Below are positions 35,901 through 45,129 of a DNA stretch of 64,000 nt, in pieces (position 1 is the first letter of the stretch; each line of letters opens with the position of its first letter). Below the pieces are notes generated by a model. It saw only the letters and a program-made list of their open reading frames with translations, had not been told where the DNA came from and made no database searches. Position numbers and translations under genes: made by a program. The stretch is taken from the NCBI RefSeq assembly GCF_009877435.1, contig NZ_WXEX01000007.1, positions 143,616-207,615 of the forward strand, given 5' to 3'. Source of the stretch: Heliomicrobium gestii (lineage in GTDB: Bacteria; Bacillota; Desulfitobacteriia; Heliobacteriales; Heliobacteriaceae).

Positions 35901-36710
35901 CTTGGAATACTCCATTCGAATGTTTTGGGTCAGCCTGAGCGTACCTTGGAGTTTTGGCGCAGGCTGCATATCGGCTTCCACGGCGATGCGGCCCACCTCA
36001 TTCAGCAACAAAAACCCTTCCTGGAAGCGAATGTCCACCCATTTATCCGTAGTCGAAGTGATGTTATCCAACTCGGCGATCACTGATTGCTCGATTTTCA
36101 TAAAGGCGTTGCGGCTGTAGGCCGTCAACATCAAAATGGCCGGAATCAGGACACAAGCCATGAGGGACAGATACCACGTCTGGGCCAGGGTGCGCCGGTA
36201 TCGCCGCTGCAAGGGAATGCCCCAGCGTTCGAAAGGCGCATAGAGCACAAGCAGACTGGCAATCAGGGCGTTGAAAATCCCGTTGGTTGCCTGCTTTAAC
36301 ATGATCAGCAGGGTCAACGTGGGATCAACCTTCATCACACCATAATATAACAACCAGACCAGCGGCATACCAATCAAGAGCCAGAAGAGGCTGGTGGCGA
36401 AGACCAGGCTATGGGGCCAGCGTCGAAGGGCCAAACCGGCTGCCAGTGTTTCCAGCACCAAAATGATCGCTGCATAGGGGTGGTTCCACAGGATGATGGT
36501 GTATCCGGCTGCGATGGCGGAAACGACCAATCCCCACGGCAGTCCGTAGAGAACAAGCACAACCATGACGGCGATGCTGCCATATAAAAATTCGACGCCG
36601 AAAAAAAGGGGCAGGTTGAAGTAGTTGCCCAAAAGGCCGAGACTTGTGAGTGCGATCAGAAGGAGATAACCCGGCAGTTTGGCAGGATTGGACGGCGTTG
36701 TCGTCGACAA
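32958..36710 (-). CDS. Membrane hybrid histidine kinase with Cache, PAS and receiver domains
   Basis: About 1250 residues. Five or six membrane helices (~10-190) precede an extracellular Cache-like domain (~205-460) and another helix. Then come a HAMP-like/coiled-coil linker, two PAS domains (~550-790), HisKA ([19 protein letters not shown], His near 830), HATPase_c ([31 protein letters not shown]), a Pro/Thr/Ser linker and a canonical receiver ([25 protein letters not shown]). The signal is unknown; phosphate should pass from His to the attached Asp and on to an Hpt protein. TTG at 36710 with GGGGGC upstream is my preferred start; the frame is open to 36755. Confidence 0.93.
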   Translation of the reverse strand: MSTTTPSNPAKLPGYLLLIALTSLGLLGNYFNLPLFFGVEFLYGSIAVMVVLVLYGLPWGLVVSAIAAGYTIILWNHPYAAIILVLETLAAGLALRRWPHSLVFATSLFWLLIGMPLVWLLYYGVMKVDPTLTLLIMLKQATNGIFNALIASLLVLYAPFERWGIPLQRRYRRTLAQTWYLSLMACVLIPAILMLTAYSRNAFMKIEQSVIAELDNITSTTDKWVDIRFQEGFLLLNEVGRIAVEADMQPAPKLQGTLRLTQNIRMEYSKLRLYDTSGALLAPSDVSDSQTGITSRSEERIQQARSSRQFFLSEAFVDENGHPSVETAIPIRNEGRLIGVAAGNLNLDFIRKNLLTSSLDPAGYAQVTLLNQAGQVMASTREDLPFLARYADHQSGKVIPLRDGVWQRIPDEKNLPPVTKWQRSAYLRETVVSDDLPWKVIVEIPLAPYQKQLMEEYIRNLALMLAFTFSALVIGAWHNRQSTHPVSQLVEVTRDLPDKILSRTRVDWPQSIIVEFDDLITNFQAMADALQDKFQQIQQANETLEEKVRERTQALADANLELRHEQVFISTVLDTSGALIMVLDRTGRIVRFNRACEEISGYTFDEVKGRVFWDFLPLPESAETLRTAFENPQEIAFIQKTQNQWVTKEGCLRMITWSNALLYDSFGQAEYIIATGIDVTEQHQAEELRLQLADEFKQTIQMLPNIVFKLKRMPDGRFCFTFNEGAVAEKFGLTTDAVKGRAIEEVHPPEFSHISVPAIEKVFRGELQEFTTEMGGRTFYNYAKPYYEKGERQPSGVVGFVSDITELKKTEEELVRQKQAAEEANQAKSDFLAMMSHEIRTPMNGILGMTELLLYSSLDEEQRDYAVTVQESAELLMAIINDVLDFSKIEAGKMELESVPFYVEPLVDGVEKLMHRHALEKGIALTALVDPRLRQALLGDPVRIRQILLNLTSNAVKFTERGRVSIMVSQQSWEEQRLTIRFEVADTGIGINKEAQERLFHPFTQADGSMTRRFGGTGLGLAISKRLVDMMGGEIGLESEPDKGSTFWVAIPFSLAEERAKTPAEGDTWAPISTSTFTPTPISTSTAPTSTPTLPPPAPAPAPTPVPTLELGPSQAMIVQGSQQEEQRILLVEDNPVNQRLTDMQLKKLGYPVRTVSNGTEALLAVREETFALILMDCQMPEMDGFETTRRIRAMEAGAGKRVPIVAMTAMAMPGDRERCQEAGMDDYLCKPVEMKEMAAMLSKRLGGSN

Positions 36711-36909
36711 AAATATGCCCCCTTGACAGTCGGTGTGACAGTGATCGGCATTCAAGAAATTGTCGGAATATGAACAAGAAAGAGCAACATATGTATGAAT
36801 GTTTTATTCTTGACATTCACTTTTTTATCCTGCAAGCAGACAGCCCCTGTGTCGGGCAAACATTTTGTTCATCAAGGGTAGAGAAAAAAACAACATTACT
36901 CAAATGGGT

Positions 36910-36968
36910 AAAAATAAAAGCACCCCCTGGGTTCTGCAAACACCCAGTTTGCAGAACTTAGGGGGTGC
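36910..36968 (-). terminator. Terminator of the prkA-yhbH operon
   Basis: A near-perfect 21-bp stem (36920-36940 with 36948-36968) followed on the minus strand by TTTTATTTTT, 28 bases past the yhbH stop. Confidence 0.9.
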
Positions 36969-36995
36969 CTCATTCCAAGTCATATCCCTTGCCGC

Positions 36996-38135
36996 CTACG
37001 TCTCCGTCGGCTTAAAAAAGGTCTTCAACGCCCCGTAGACCTCGCCCTTGTCGCGGATCGTCACTGTGGAAAACTTCGGGCTCTGGATTTTTCGGAAGGC
37101 GTTCATCAAGGTGCTGGAAAAATGAGACCGCACGATTTCGCCGTAACCGAACTGGTTGCACTTGCTCAATAACTCGTTGACCAAACGGACACAGGGCTCA
37201 TTGTCAGTGGACAGGTTGTCGCCGTCAGAGAAGTGGAAGGCGTAGATGTTGTAGTCTTGAGGCGGGAAGCGCTTGTCGATGATCTCGTTGGCCAGTTGGT
37301 AGGCCGAGGAACAGCGCGTGCCGCCTGATTCGCCTTTGGTGAAGAACTCCTCTTCGGTGACCTCTTTCGCCTCTGTGTGGTGGGCGACGAAGACGATCTG
37401 CACGGCGTGGTATTTGCTGCGCAAGAAGCGGGTCATCCAGAAGAAGAAGGTGCGGGCGATGTACTTTTCGAAGTTGCCCATCGAGCCGGATGTGTCCATC
37501 ATCGCCAGCACGACGGCGTTGGAGTGGCGCTCGTGGTGGATCTCCCAGGTCTTGTAGCGGAGGTCTTCCGGCAAAACGGGGAAAAAGCCGGGGGCGCCCT
37601 TCATGGCGTTTCGTTTGAAGGCCTCAATCAGGGTGCGCTTGCGGTCGATGTTGCCCTGGAGCCCCTTTTTGCGGATGTCGTTGAAGCGGTAGGACTCCGT
37701 CTCCAGTTCCGGCGCGGCCTTTTCCTCCATGTTTGGTAGCCCCAGGTCGGCAAAGAGGATATCTTCCAGTTCGTCGACATCCACTTCCGCTTCAAAGTAG
37801 TCGACACCCGGCTCGGAACCAGCGCCGCCGTTGCCCTGCCCCGGCGCCGGCTGCAGTTCCCGGCCGAGGACATCGCCCACCTTGCTCTGGCCGTTTCCCT
37901 GGCCGACATGCTTTTGCTTGTTGTGGTCGTAGCGGATGCGGTACTCCTCCAGGGAGCGGATGGGCACCTTCACCGTTTTTTGACCGTCGTTTAAGATCAG
38001 CGCTTCCTCGCTGATGATCTGGGGGAGGTTTTTCTTGATCGCCTCGCGCACCTTTTCCTGGTGGCGGCTCTGATCGATAAAACCCTTGCGGTGGAGCGAC
38101 CAGTCCTCTCGGCTGATAGAGAAATCGCCGGACAT
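36996..38135 (-). CDS. yhbH: YhbH family protein (DUF444), sporulation/stress associated
   Basis: 379 residues. It has the DUF444 hallmarks: SISREDWSLHRKGFIDQSRH at the start, DILFADLGLPNMEEK, and a von Willebrand A-like domain from ~200 with the MIDAS-like DTSGSMG, then FHFSDGDNL. The family forms a conserved operon with the PrkA kinase, whose stop lies 12 bases upstream. In Bacillus yhbH is expressed during sporulation; biochemical function is unknown. The ATG at 38135 follows TAGGAGGTGG. An Asn/Gly/Gln-rich stretch (~85-110) looks disordered. Confidence 0.95.
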   Translation of the reverse strand: MSGDFSISREDWSLHRKGFIDQSRHQEKVREAIKKNLPQIISEEALILNDGQKTVKVPIRSLEEYRIRYDHNKQKHVGQGNGQSKVGDVLGRELQPAPGQGNGGAGSEPGVDYFEAEVDVDELEDILFADLGLPNMEEKAAPELETESYRFNDIRKKGLQGNIDRKRTLIEAFKRNAMKGAPGFFPVLPEDLRYKTWEIHHERHSNAVVLAMMDTSGSMGNFEKYIARTFFFWMTRFLRSKYHAVQIVFVAHHTEAKEVTEEEFFTKGESGGTRCSSAYQLANEIIDKRFPPQDYNIYAFHFSDGDNLSTDNEPCVRLVNELLSKCNQFGYGEIVRSHFSSTLMNAFRKIQSPKFSTVTIRDKGEVYGALKTFFKPTET

Positions 38136-38147
38136 TCCGACCACCTC

Positions 38148-40043
38148 CTAGCGGTTGAGGAGGGAGCCGGTGTAGCGCAGCAGTTCGTTGGCGCAGACGT
38201 GGCAGTACCCATGATGCTCGATCAGGCGGGCCGTCACTTCGTTCATCCGCTTCAACTGCTCGGCGTTCGGCGTGCGGCTGGAGGTGGTGATCTTGACGAC
38301 ATCCTTCAGATCGGCGAAGAGTTTTTTCTCGATGGCCTCCTTGAGCCGATCATGGGAGGTGTAATCGAAGCTCTTGCCCTTGCGGGCGTAGGTGGAGAGG
38401 CGGATGAGGATCTCTTCGCGGAAAGCTTTTTTGGCGTTTTCGCTGATGCCGATCTGCTCTTCGATGGAGCGCATCAACTTTTCATCGGGATCCATCTCTT
38501 CGTCGGTGATGGGATCTTTCAGTTTTGTGCCATTGCAGAAGGCTTCCACGTTGTCGAGGTAGTTGTTGAGCAGGGTGCGGGCCGACTCTTCATAGGCGTA
38601 GACGAAGGCCTTTTGAACCTCTTTTTTCGCAATATCGTCAAATTCTTTGCGCGCGATAGCGATATAGTTGAGCAACCGCTCCCGCTCCTCCTTGGAGATG
38701 GAGGGGTGCTGGTCAAGGCCGTCTTTGATGGCCCGCAACACATCGAGGGCGTTGATGCAGACCGTGTCTTTGCGGATCAGTGCCGACGAAAGGCGGTTGA
38801 TCACATAGCGCGGGTCGGCGCCGCTCATGCCCTCGTCGATGGCCTCGTTCTGCAGTTCGACGAGGTCTTTTTGTTTAAACCCTTCCACATCCTCCCCGTC
38901 GTACAAGCGCATCTTCTTGACCAGATCCATGCCCTGTTTTTTCGATTCCTTCAGCCGGGACAGGATCGAGAAGGTCGCCGCCGCCCGCAAGGCGTGGGGG
39001 GCGATGTGGATGTGACGCAGGTCAGACTGGGAGATCAGCTTTTCATAGATGCGGACTTCGTCGGTGACCTTCAGGTTGTAGGGCACCCGGACGACGATCA
39101 TCCGCGAGATGAGGGCCTCATTCTTTTTGTTGGAGACGAAGCCCTTGTACTCGCTCTCGTTCGTGTGGGCGCAGATGAGTTCGTCGGCCGAAATGAGGGC
39201 AAAGCGACCGGCCTTGAAGTTGCCCTCCTGCGAGAGGGACAGCAGGTTCCAAAGGAATTTTTCATCCGCTTTAAGCATTTCTTGGAATTCCATCATTCCC
39301 CGGTTGGCCTTGTTCAGTTCCCCGTCAAAGCGGTAGGCCCGGGGATCCGATTCGGAGCCATACTCGGAGATGGTGGAGAAGTCGATGGAGCCGGTCAGAT
39401 CGGCAATGTCCTGGCTCTTGGGATCAGAGGGGCTGAAGGTGCCGACGCCGACGCGGTTTTCTTCGGAAAAGAAGATCCGCTCGACCGGCACATCCTCGAT
39501 GCGGCCGTTCCATTCCGTCTCCAGGCGCATGCGGCAGTGCGGGCAGAGGCTGCCTTCGATGTAGACGTTGTATTCCTGCTGAAAATCCTCCCGCAGTTCT
39601 TTGGGAATCAGGTGGAGGGGCTCTTCATGCATGGGGCATCCTTTGATGGCATAAAGGGCGCCCAGTTCGGTGCGGCTGAATCGTTCGAGGCCCCGTTTGA
39701 GCATCATGACGATGGTCGATTTGCCGCCTGAAACAGGCCCCATCAGCAGGAGGATCCGTTTGCGAACCTCGGTGCGGCGGGCAGAGGAATGAAAATACTC
39801 CTCGACAAGCGTCTCCAGTGTTTTGTCCAATCCAAACATCTCATGCGAAAAAAACTTATAGCGCTTGACGCCGTTGACCTCTTCCACTCCCTCCGAGACG
39901 ATCATGTTGTAGATCCGGGAGTGGGCCAGTTGGGTGATGAAGGGTCGTTCTTTCACCAAATGGAGATATTCCCGGAAAGTCCCTTCCCAGGCTAGATCCC
40001 TCTCGCGCTGGCGGTAGTTTTCTAGTTTATTGAGAAACTCCAA
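38148..40043 (-). CDS. prkA: PrkA serine protein kinase / AAA+ protein
   Basis: 631 residues, the family length. The AAA+ core has Walker A GPVSGGKSTIVMMLKRGLE (~110) and LYAIKGCPMHEEPLHLIP; the C-terminal PrkA kinase domain carries HIAPHALRAAATFSILSRLK and GADPRYVINRLSSALI. In Bacillus PrkA is needed for sporulation gene expression and has been described as a kinase and as a protease. The TTG start follows GGGGGGAGCG. It is first in the operon with yhbH; spoVR, the common third partner, is at 13.6 kb. Confidence 0.95.
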   Translation of the reverse strand: MEFLNKLENYRQRERDLAWEGTFREYLHLVKERPFITQLAHSRIYNMIVSEGVEEVNGVKRYKFFSHEMFGLDKTLETLVEEYFHSSARRTEVRKRILLLMGPVSGGKSTIVMMLKRGLERFSRTELGALYAIKGCPMHEEPLHLIPKELREDFQQEYNVYIEGSLCPHCRMRLETEWNGRIEDVPVERIFFSEENRVGVGTFSPSDPKSQDIADLTGSIDFSTISEYGSESDPRAYRFDGELNKANRGMMEFQEMLKADEKFLWNLLSLSQEGNFKAGRFALISADELICAHTNESEYKGFVSNKKNEALISRMIVVRVPYNLKVTDEVRIYEKLISQSDLRHIHIAPHALRAAATFSILSRLKESKKQGMDLVKKMRLYDGEDVEGFKQKDLVELQNEAIDEGMSGADPRYVINRLSSALIRKDTVCINALDVLRAIKDGLDQHPSISKEERERLLNYIAIARKEFDDIAKKEVQKAFVYAYEESARTLLNNYLDNVEAFCNGTKLKDPITDEEMDPDEKLMRSIEEQIGISENAKKAFREEILIRLSTYARKGKSFDYTSHDRLKEAIEKKLFADLKDVVKITTSSRTPNAEQLKRMNEVTARLIEHHGYCHVCANELLRYTGSLLNR

Positions 40044-40247
40044 ATCGCTCCCCCCTGTTCTTATCCGAAGGCATGGCCAATTCTTTCCTGTATGCCGCGC
40101 CGTATGCCCCTCGACCGTTTCAGTAGCGTAGTTGCTGGATGGTTACTTCTACCTTATGCGGGGAGGGGTGGATCAAACACAGGGGTTGTCCGAAAACGAA
40201 AATCGAATCAGCAGCAGGTGGGAGAACCTATTGCGCTGGTTTTACGC

Positions 40248-41264
40248 TCACGGGCATTTGACTAAAATATTCCCGCTAAACTCAACATCGTCAGGCGGTA
40301 GTACATGTCCTCTTTGAATCGCATCTGAATCACGATCGGTAATTGCCAAGTCTGGTTCTGCAATAGCAAAGAAGTTCATCACATGACTGCCCTTTTGCAA
40401 ACCTGTTATATCGATATCAAAAGGTATTTCTATGATCGACCGGCCTTGAGGGGATAATAACAAACCATTTTTCTTTTTATAGAAGGAGGCTGGCTGGTTA
40501 TCAATCGTCATAATTATCAAGTATTTTTTGTAATGCAAATCGCTTGGTTGTAAATAATACAAACGTCCTGATATCTGATCTCCTTCTGCTTCAAAATCAT
40601 ACACAGTGGTGTAGAAAAATTGTTCTTTTTTCCTGTCCTTTTTGATTTCCTCTAAATTCTTTCCGTCAGGGTGAAAGGTAAACCCTCCGAAGTCCTTTGG
40701 ATTCTCAACTGTCTTTATGTCATCGCCTTGTAACGCATAATTATTTACTATGTTTTCTGGCAGCTTAAAATTATCCGGTTCCTCATCTTTATCTTTAATC
40801 CAAATACGATTGCCCATATGGAGGGAGCTATAAAAACGATCATTCTCTGGACAAGTGATCGCTATCAACTGCAACCAATGGAGGTCATGTGTTAGTGCCT
40901 GTTCATTTATTTTCAGCGGCAGCTTTATTGTCTCATTGGGAGGTAAATCTACCTGGTGGTAATATTTCTTTGACTGATTATCAAGGTCAAAACTGATTTG
41001 CTTCCCATCTAACACAGCGATTACATTTAAAGATAGATTGGATTCTCCTCTATTAGAAAGCTGTATATAAGTTAAAAACTTACCCCCCTGTGATTTCTGG
41101 ATTAGATTCACCGTATCAAACGATTGCTCTTGACTAACAGAAATAGCGAGACCGCCCTTAGTCACTGTTTTTGCAGGCATTATCTGTTCAGAAGCGCATC
41201 CACTTACAAAGCACAATACGACCATAAGACAATAAACAGATATCACTTTTTTAAATTTAGTCAT
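40248..41264 (-). CDS. AT-rich lipoprotein of unknown function
   Basis: 338 residues. Lipoprotein signal peptide with lipobox FVSGC (Cys ~23). The mature part is rich in Lys, Asp, Asn and Tyr and shows repeated beta-strand-like patterns (SNRGESNLSLNVIAVLDGKQ; LPPNETIKLPLKI; GRSIIEIPFDIDI) but no recognised domain. GC content is clearly below that of neighbouring genes, which with the AT-rich flank suggests acquisition by transfer. ATG with GAGGGGTG upstream. Function not recognised. Confidence 0.8.
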   Translation of the reverse strand: MTKFKKVISVYCLMVVLCFVSGCASEQIMPAKTVTKGGLAISVSQEQSFDTVNLIQKSQGGKFLTYIQLSNRGESNLSLNVIAVLDGKQISFDLDNQSKKYYHQVDLPPNETIKLPLKINEQALTHDLHWLQLIAITCPENDRFYSSLHMGNRIWIKDKDEEPDNFKLPENIVNNYALQGDDIKTVENPKDFGGFTFHPDGKNLEEIKKDRKKEQFFYTTVYDFEAEGDQISGRLYYLQPSDLHYKKYLIIMTIDNQPASFYKKKNGLLLSPQGRSIIEIPFDIDITGLQKGSHVMNFFAIAEPDLAITDRDSDAIQRGHVLPPDDVEFSGNILVKCP

Positions 41265-41774
41265 GCATACACCCCTCGCTAAATCGTATCAAGCGGGTGA
41301 ACCGTCGTTTGCTTTCACCCTTGAATGTATCCTGAATCCGTTTTCACTCGCAAAGGAAACTGTCGGAAACTAACGAAAATACCCTGTATAATAAAGCTAT
41401 GTGGAGATCACCGCGCAGCCCCTGGTTCGATACGTGTAAGGGGTTGTATGCTGCTTTTACATGACAGGATTTGCTAATGGCAGCTGAAAATAGAGATTAA
41501 CCCATCAAAGCTCCATTGGTGGGTATGCGCCGTTTCTCTATTTGATTTTCTTTGTTTATTTTACAATGTAATAAACTTGATTTAAACATATATTCTGGGA
41601 TTAATTTAAATTTTTTCAGGTCGATTTGCGATAGATTTCGCATTTCTTTCGTTAGAACCAAGTAGCACCAAAGGCAACCTGAAACCGTAAAGTGATAAGA
41701 CGCCCTTTGTAGGATGACGACTCTATGGGCGAGCCCATCCTACTCAATTGGCACGGATCTTAGCAGGACAATGC
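41265..41774. other. AT-rich intergenic region, about 510 bases
   Basis: No gene is seen. It contains an inverted repeat GTAGGATG/CATCCTAC (41709-41716 and 41736-41743) with an inner GGGC/GCCC stem, and a looser CCCCT/AGGGG pair near 41420-41445. Confidence 0.4.
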
Positions 41775-41826
41775 AAAAAAACCTGAGGCCACTCATGTTT
41801 TCAATGAAGTGAACCTCAGGTTTTTG
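41775..41826 (-). terminator. Terminator of the 52-codon gene
   Basis: ACCTGAGG-type arms (41781-41795 with ~41806-41820) flanked by six A on the left and five T on the right, so it can work on both strands. It is just downstream of the small minus-strand gene. Confidence 0.85.
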
Positions 41827-41832
41827 CGTTTC

Positions 41833-41991
41833 TTAGATCCGGCCCTTCCGCGCTTTAACGTTGCGGATGATGGCCTTTTCGGAGCGGTCTGAGAACTCCG
41901 TCGCCGCTACGGCGGTGATATTCTCCGGATCCTGGGCGGCCACATGGCGCACCGTCTGGGTTGAGTCGGGAACGGATTTTTCCGGGGTCAT
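41833..41991 (-). CDS. Small 52-residue protein of unknown function
   Basis: The minus strand carries ATG at 41991 preceded by AGGAGGAGGGAG at ideal spacing, an open frame of 52 codons with normal GC-rich codon use, TAA, and a strong terminator right after. The protein starts MTPEKSVPDSTQTVRHVAAQ, has a central Ala-rich helix-like part, and ends with the basic tail RNVKARKGRI. No signal peptide or membrane segment. The family is not recognised; a basic tail could bind nucleic acid. Confidence 0.75.
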   Translation of the reverse strand: MTPEKSVPDSTQTVRHVAAQDPENITAVAATEFSDRSEKAIIRNVKARKGRI

Positions 41992-42190
41992 TGGGCACTC
42001 CCTCCTCCTGCTTCAATCGACGTTCTGTTTCACGGCAACGAGCCTAGTATGTCCAGGAAAGGGCTTCGCGCGAAAAGACAGCCCGAATCACAGAGGAGAT
42101 GAATCGCAGATCGCAGCCAGTGGAGCGTGCGGCCTTTCCTTGAAAGAGAAGGCGCTCATTCGAAAATCCGCAGCAGCGGGAACGTCTCCC

Positions 42191-43057
42191 TTAAAAGGCC
42201 GGGACGACGGCTCCTTTGTACTTCTCATCGATGAATTTCTTCACCTCGGCGCTGGTGAGCGCCTTGACCAGCTTCTGGATGGCTTCGTTGTTCTCGTTGC
42301 CGTTTTTGACGACGACGATGTTCACGTAGGGGGAGTCCTTGCCTTCCATCGTAAGGGCGTCTTTCAAGGGATTGAGACCGGCGCCAAGGGCAAAGTTGGT
42401 GTTGATGACGGCGATATCGGCGTCATCGAGAACCTTGGGCAGCATGGCCGCTTCCAATTCGGTGATTTTCAGGCCTTTGGGATTCTCTTTGATGTCTTTC
42501 GTCGTCGCCTTCACGCCAGCGTTGGGATCGAGTTTGATCAGGCCGGCCGACTGGAGGAGCAACAGGGCGCGACCGCCATTGGTCGGATCGTTGGGAATGG
42601 CCACTTTGGCCTTTTCTTTCAGGTCGGCAAGGGACTTCACCTTCTGGGAGTAAACGCCCATGGGCGCCACGTCGACGCCAGCGACCGACTTCAGGTCGAG
42701 CTTATGTTCGGCGGCGAAGGTATCCAGGTAGGGCTTATGCTGAAAAAAGTTGGCGTCCAGTTCGCCGTCGGCGAGGGCCAGGTTGGGCTGCACATAGTCG
42801 TTGAACTCGACGATCTTCAGTTCGATGCCATCCTTGGCCAGGAGGTCCTTGGCGATCTTGGCGATCTCGGCATGGGGCACCGGGGAGACGCCGAAGCGGA
42901 TCGTTTTCGTCTGGGTCGTTTGGGCCGCCTGCTGTCCACCGTTGCCAGCGGTCGTATCCTTGGCGCTGCACCCGACTGCGCCGAGGGCGGCTACGGAAAG
43001 CACCAGGAGGCCGCCCAGGAGAGGGGTGATTTTTTTCTGAAGCAATTGATTGAACAT
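42191..43057 (-). CDS. metQ: Methionine ABC transporter binding lipoprotein
   Basis: 288 residues of the NlpA/MetQ family. Lipobox GAVGC (Cys ~30), then IRFGVSPVPHAEIAKIAKDL, FNDYVQPNLALADGELDANFFQHKPYLD, and GVYSQKVKSLADLKEKAKVAIPNDPTN. It binds methionine outside the membrane and passes it to MetI/MetN. It is the last gene of the SAM-riboswitch operon metN-metI-metQ. Confidence 0.96.
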   Translation of the reverse strand: MFNQLLQKKITPLLGGLLVLSVAALGAVGCSAKDTTAGNGGQQAAQTTQTKTIRFGVSPVPHAEIAKIAKDLLAKDGIELKIVEFNDYVQPNLALADGELDANFFQHKPYLDTFAAEHKLDLKSVAGVDVAPMGVYSQKVKSLADLKEKAKVAIPNDPTNGGRALLLLQSAGLIKLDPNAGVKATTKDIKENPKGLKITELEAAMLPKVLDDADIAVINTNFALGAGLNPLKDALTMEGKDSPYVNIVVVKNGNENNEAIQKLVKALTSAEVKKFIDEKYKGAVVPAF

Positions 43058-43139
43058 GTTCTGTCGACTCCTTCGCGTTTTTCGTTGTTGTTTTTGTAGT
43101 TTTTGTTGTTTTCGCTAAGCCCACGATTTATATCAAGCG

Positions 43140-43793
43140 CTACACCAGCCCGCGACGTTTGCGGATCCGCGCGGTGAGCCAGTCGCCAAGGCTCTGAAAG
43201 ACCTGCACCATGGCGACGAGGACCACGACGGTCACCCAGGTCACATCACTGTTGTTGCGCATGTAGCCTTCTCGGATCGCCAGATCGCCCAAACCACCTC
43301 CTCCCACTGCCCCGGCCATCGCCGAGTAACCGATCAGGGTGACAAAGGTGATGATGACCCCGAGCAGTAGGCCAGGCAACGCTTCTGGCAGCAGCACTTT
43401 TTGAATGATCTGTCTCGGCGTCGCTCCCATGGCGCGAGCCGCCTCGATGATGCCCTTGTCGATCTCCTTGAGAGAGGCTTCGATGACACGGGCCACAAAG
43501 GGGACAGCGGCGACGGTGAGAGGGACGATGGCGGCCTGGGTGCCGATGCGGCTGCCCACGAGCAGTTTGGTCAGGGGCAGGATGGCCACCAGCAGGATGA
43601 TGAAAGGAATAGACCGGAAGATGTTGACGGTGATGGCCAGGACCGTGTTGACCCAGCGATTGGGCAGCACGCCCGACCTTTCCGTCACGACCAGAAGGAT
43701 GCCCAAGGGGATGCCCAGGAGGGTGGAAAGGCCTGTCGCGGCGATGACCATGTAGAAGGTCTCCCAGGTCGCCTGCAGGTACGTCTCAGTCAC
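43140..43793 (-). CDS. metI: Methionine ABC transporter permease
   Basis: 217 residues with five membrane helices. MetI signature regions include TWETFYMVIAATGLSTLLGIPLG, NIFRSIPFIILLVAILPLTKLLVG and EAARAMGATPRQIIQKVLLPEALP (EAA loop), then LIGYSAMAGAVGGGGLGDLA. The GTG start at 43793 overlaps the end of metN by eight bases and has GGAGGTGAT inside the metN gene, so translation is coupled. Confidence 0.96.
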   Translation of the reverse strand: MTETYLQATWETFYMVIAATGLSTLLGIPLGILLVVTERSGVLPNRWVNTVLAITVNIFRSIPFIILLVAILPLTKLLVGSRIGTQAAIVPLTVAAVPFVARVIEASLKEIDKGIIEAARAMGATPRQIIQKVLLPEALPGLLLGVIITFVTLIGYSAMAGAVGGGGLGDLAIREGYMRNNSDVTWVTVVVLVAMVQVFQSLGDWLTARIRKRRGLV

Positions 43794-44814
43794 GGTCGAT
43801 CACCTCCACCTTCACATCGCGGGAGCAGATATAGGCCAGCGCTTCTTCCACCTTGACCGCCTCGCCCGTCAACTCCAGCAACAGCGTGCCGAAGGGCGTC
43901 TCGCGAACCGTGTCAATGTTCCCGAAGAGGATGTTCGCGTCGACGCCAAAGCGGCGGATGACCGAGGCGATGAGGGGTTCTTCTGTTGCGCCGCCGACAA
44001 AGGTGATCCGGATGAGGCGGCCGCCGCTGCTGCGGTGAAAAGCGCCGGCATCGAGAAGATGGCGCAGCTTGTCCCCTTCCAGGGCGCCCCGGACAAATTC
44101 CTTGACGACGGGCGAACGGGGGTTGGTGAAGACCTCGCGCACCGGACCGGCCTCGATGATCCTGCCGCCCTCAATGAAGGCCACCTCGTCGCAGATCTCT
44201 TGAATGACCTGCATCTCATGGGTGATCAGGACGACGGTGAGGTTGAAGCGGCCGTTGATATCGGCGATGAGACGCAGGATGGACTGAGTCGTCTGGGGGT
44301 CGAGGGCCGAGGTCGCCTCGTCACAGAGCAGGATCTTCGGTTGGTTGGCCAGCGCCCGGGCGATGCCGACGCGCTGTTTCTGGCCGCCGCTCAGGTGGGC
44401 CACATAAGTGTCTTCCTTGTCTTCCAGTCCGACCAGGGGCAGCAGTTCCTTCACCCGCGCCTGGATCTGCTCTCTCGGCATGCCGGCAATCTCCAGAGGA
44501 AAGGCGATGTTCTCCCCGACGGTGCGGGAGGTGAGGAGGTTGAAGTGCTGAAAGATCATGCCGATTTGTTGGCGGAGCGCCCGCAGGCGGGCTTCATCAA
44601 AATGGGTGATGTCCTCGCCGTCGATGACGACGCGGCCCTCACTCGGCCGTTCCAGCATGTTGATCGTGCGGATCAGGGTGCTTTTCCCGGCCCCGCTCGG
44701 ACCGATGATGCCGTAGATCTTTCCCTCAGGGATGGTGAGGTTGATCCCGTCGAGAGCCGTGAAGGGGCCGCCAGCGGTGGGGAAAACTTTTTTCAGGTCG
44801 CTGATTTCAATCAT
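43786..44814 (-). CDS. metN: Methionine ABC transporter ATPase
   Basis: 342 residues. Walker A GPSGAGKSTLIRTINMLE, Q-loop, signature LSGGQKQRVGIARALANQP, Walker B ILLCDEATSALDP and H-loop VLITHEM, followed by the ~100-residue C-terminal NIL/ACT-like domain (from about 260) that binds methionine and gives transinhibition. First gene of the operon; the SAM-I riboswitch and terminator lie in its leader. Confidence 0.96.
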   Translation of the reverse strand: MIEISDLKKVFPTAGGPFTALDGINLTIPEGKIYGIIGPSGAGKSTLIRTINMLERPSEGRVVIDGEDITHFDEARLRALRQQIGMIFQHFNLLTSRTVGENIAFPLEIAGMPREQIQARVKELLPLVGLEDKEDTYVAHLSGGQKQRVGIARALANQPKILLCDEATSALDPQTTQSILRLIADINGRFNLTVVLITHEMQVIQEICDEVAFIEGGRIIEAGPVREVFTNPRSPVVKEFVRGALEGDKLRHLLDAGAFHRSSGGRLIRITFVGGATEEPLIASVIRRFGVDANILFGNIDTVRETPFGTLLLELTGEAVKVEEALAYICSRDVKVEVIDRD

Positions 44815-44856
44815 GGCTGTCTCCTCGTCTTCGTGATGGGCAAGTCAGATGAAACA

Positions 44857-44887
44857 TAAAAAAACCTCTTCGATAAGAAGAGGTTTT
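44857..44887 (-). terminator. Riboswitch-controlled terminator of metNIQ
   Basis: AAAACCTCTT (44861-44870) pairs with 44878-44887, followed on the minus strand by a long T-run. It sits 19 bases past the SAM-I aptamer and ~40 bases before metN, the usual layout of an off-switch. Confidence 0.9.
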
Positions 44888-44905
44888 CGCACAGGCCTAT
44901 TCCCC

Positions 44906-45013
44906 CTTCTTATCTCCCGGAATGTCTCCCATCCCGCAGGAATTGGCACCGTGTTATTCAACCGGTTGCCGGGCGTCATCGGGCCAGTCCCTCAGCCATC
45001 TCTTGATAAGAAG
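44906..45013 (-). promoter_or_regulatory. SAM-I riboswitch (S-box) for metNIQ
   Basis: The minus strand reads CTTCTTATCAAGAGATGGCT, then GAGGGACTGGCCCGATGACGCCCGGCAACC, GGTGCCAATTCCTGC, and closes with GATAAGAAG, pairing with the start. These are the diagnostic S-box elements. When S-adenosylmethionine is high, the downstream terminator forms and methionine import is shut off. Confidence 0.97.
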
Positions 45014-45037
45014 TCATTATTTCGTTGTTACGCCTTG

Positions 45038-45067
45038 AGTATAACAAGCACAATGTGTGCCTGTCAA
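45038..45067 (-). promoter_or_regulatory. Promoter of the metNIQ operon
   Basis: TTGACA (45062-45067) and TATACT (45038-45043) 18 bases apart on the minus strand, ending ~25 bases before the aptamer. Confidence 0.85.
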
Positions 45068-45101
45068 CGGTTTTTTATCGTGTTCCCCCCCAGTCCATGG
45101 G

Positions 45102-45127
45102 GATTCGATCAGGCCACCGATCGAATC
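45102..45127 (-). terminator. Hairpin just past the chemoreceptor stop
   Basis: GATTCGATC and GATCGAATC arms (45102-45110 and 45119-45127) with an 8-base loop, directly after the stop of the minus-strand receptor gene. No T-run follows at once, so termination is uncertain. Confidence 0.4.
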
Positions 45128-45129
45128 GG

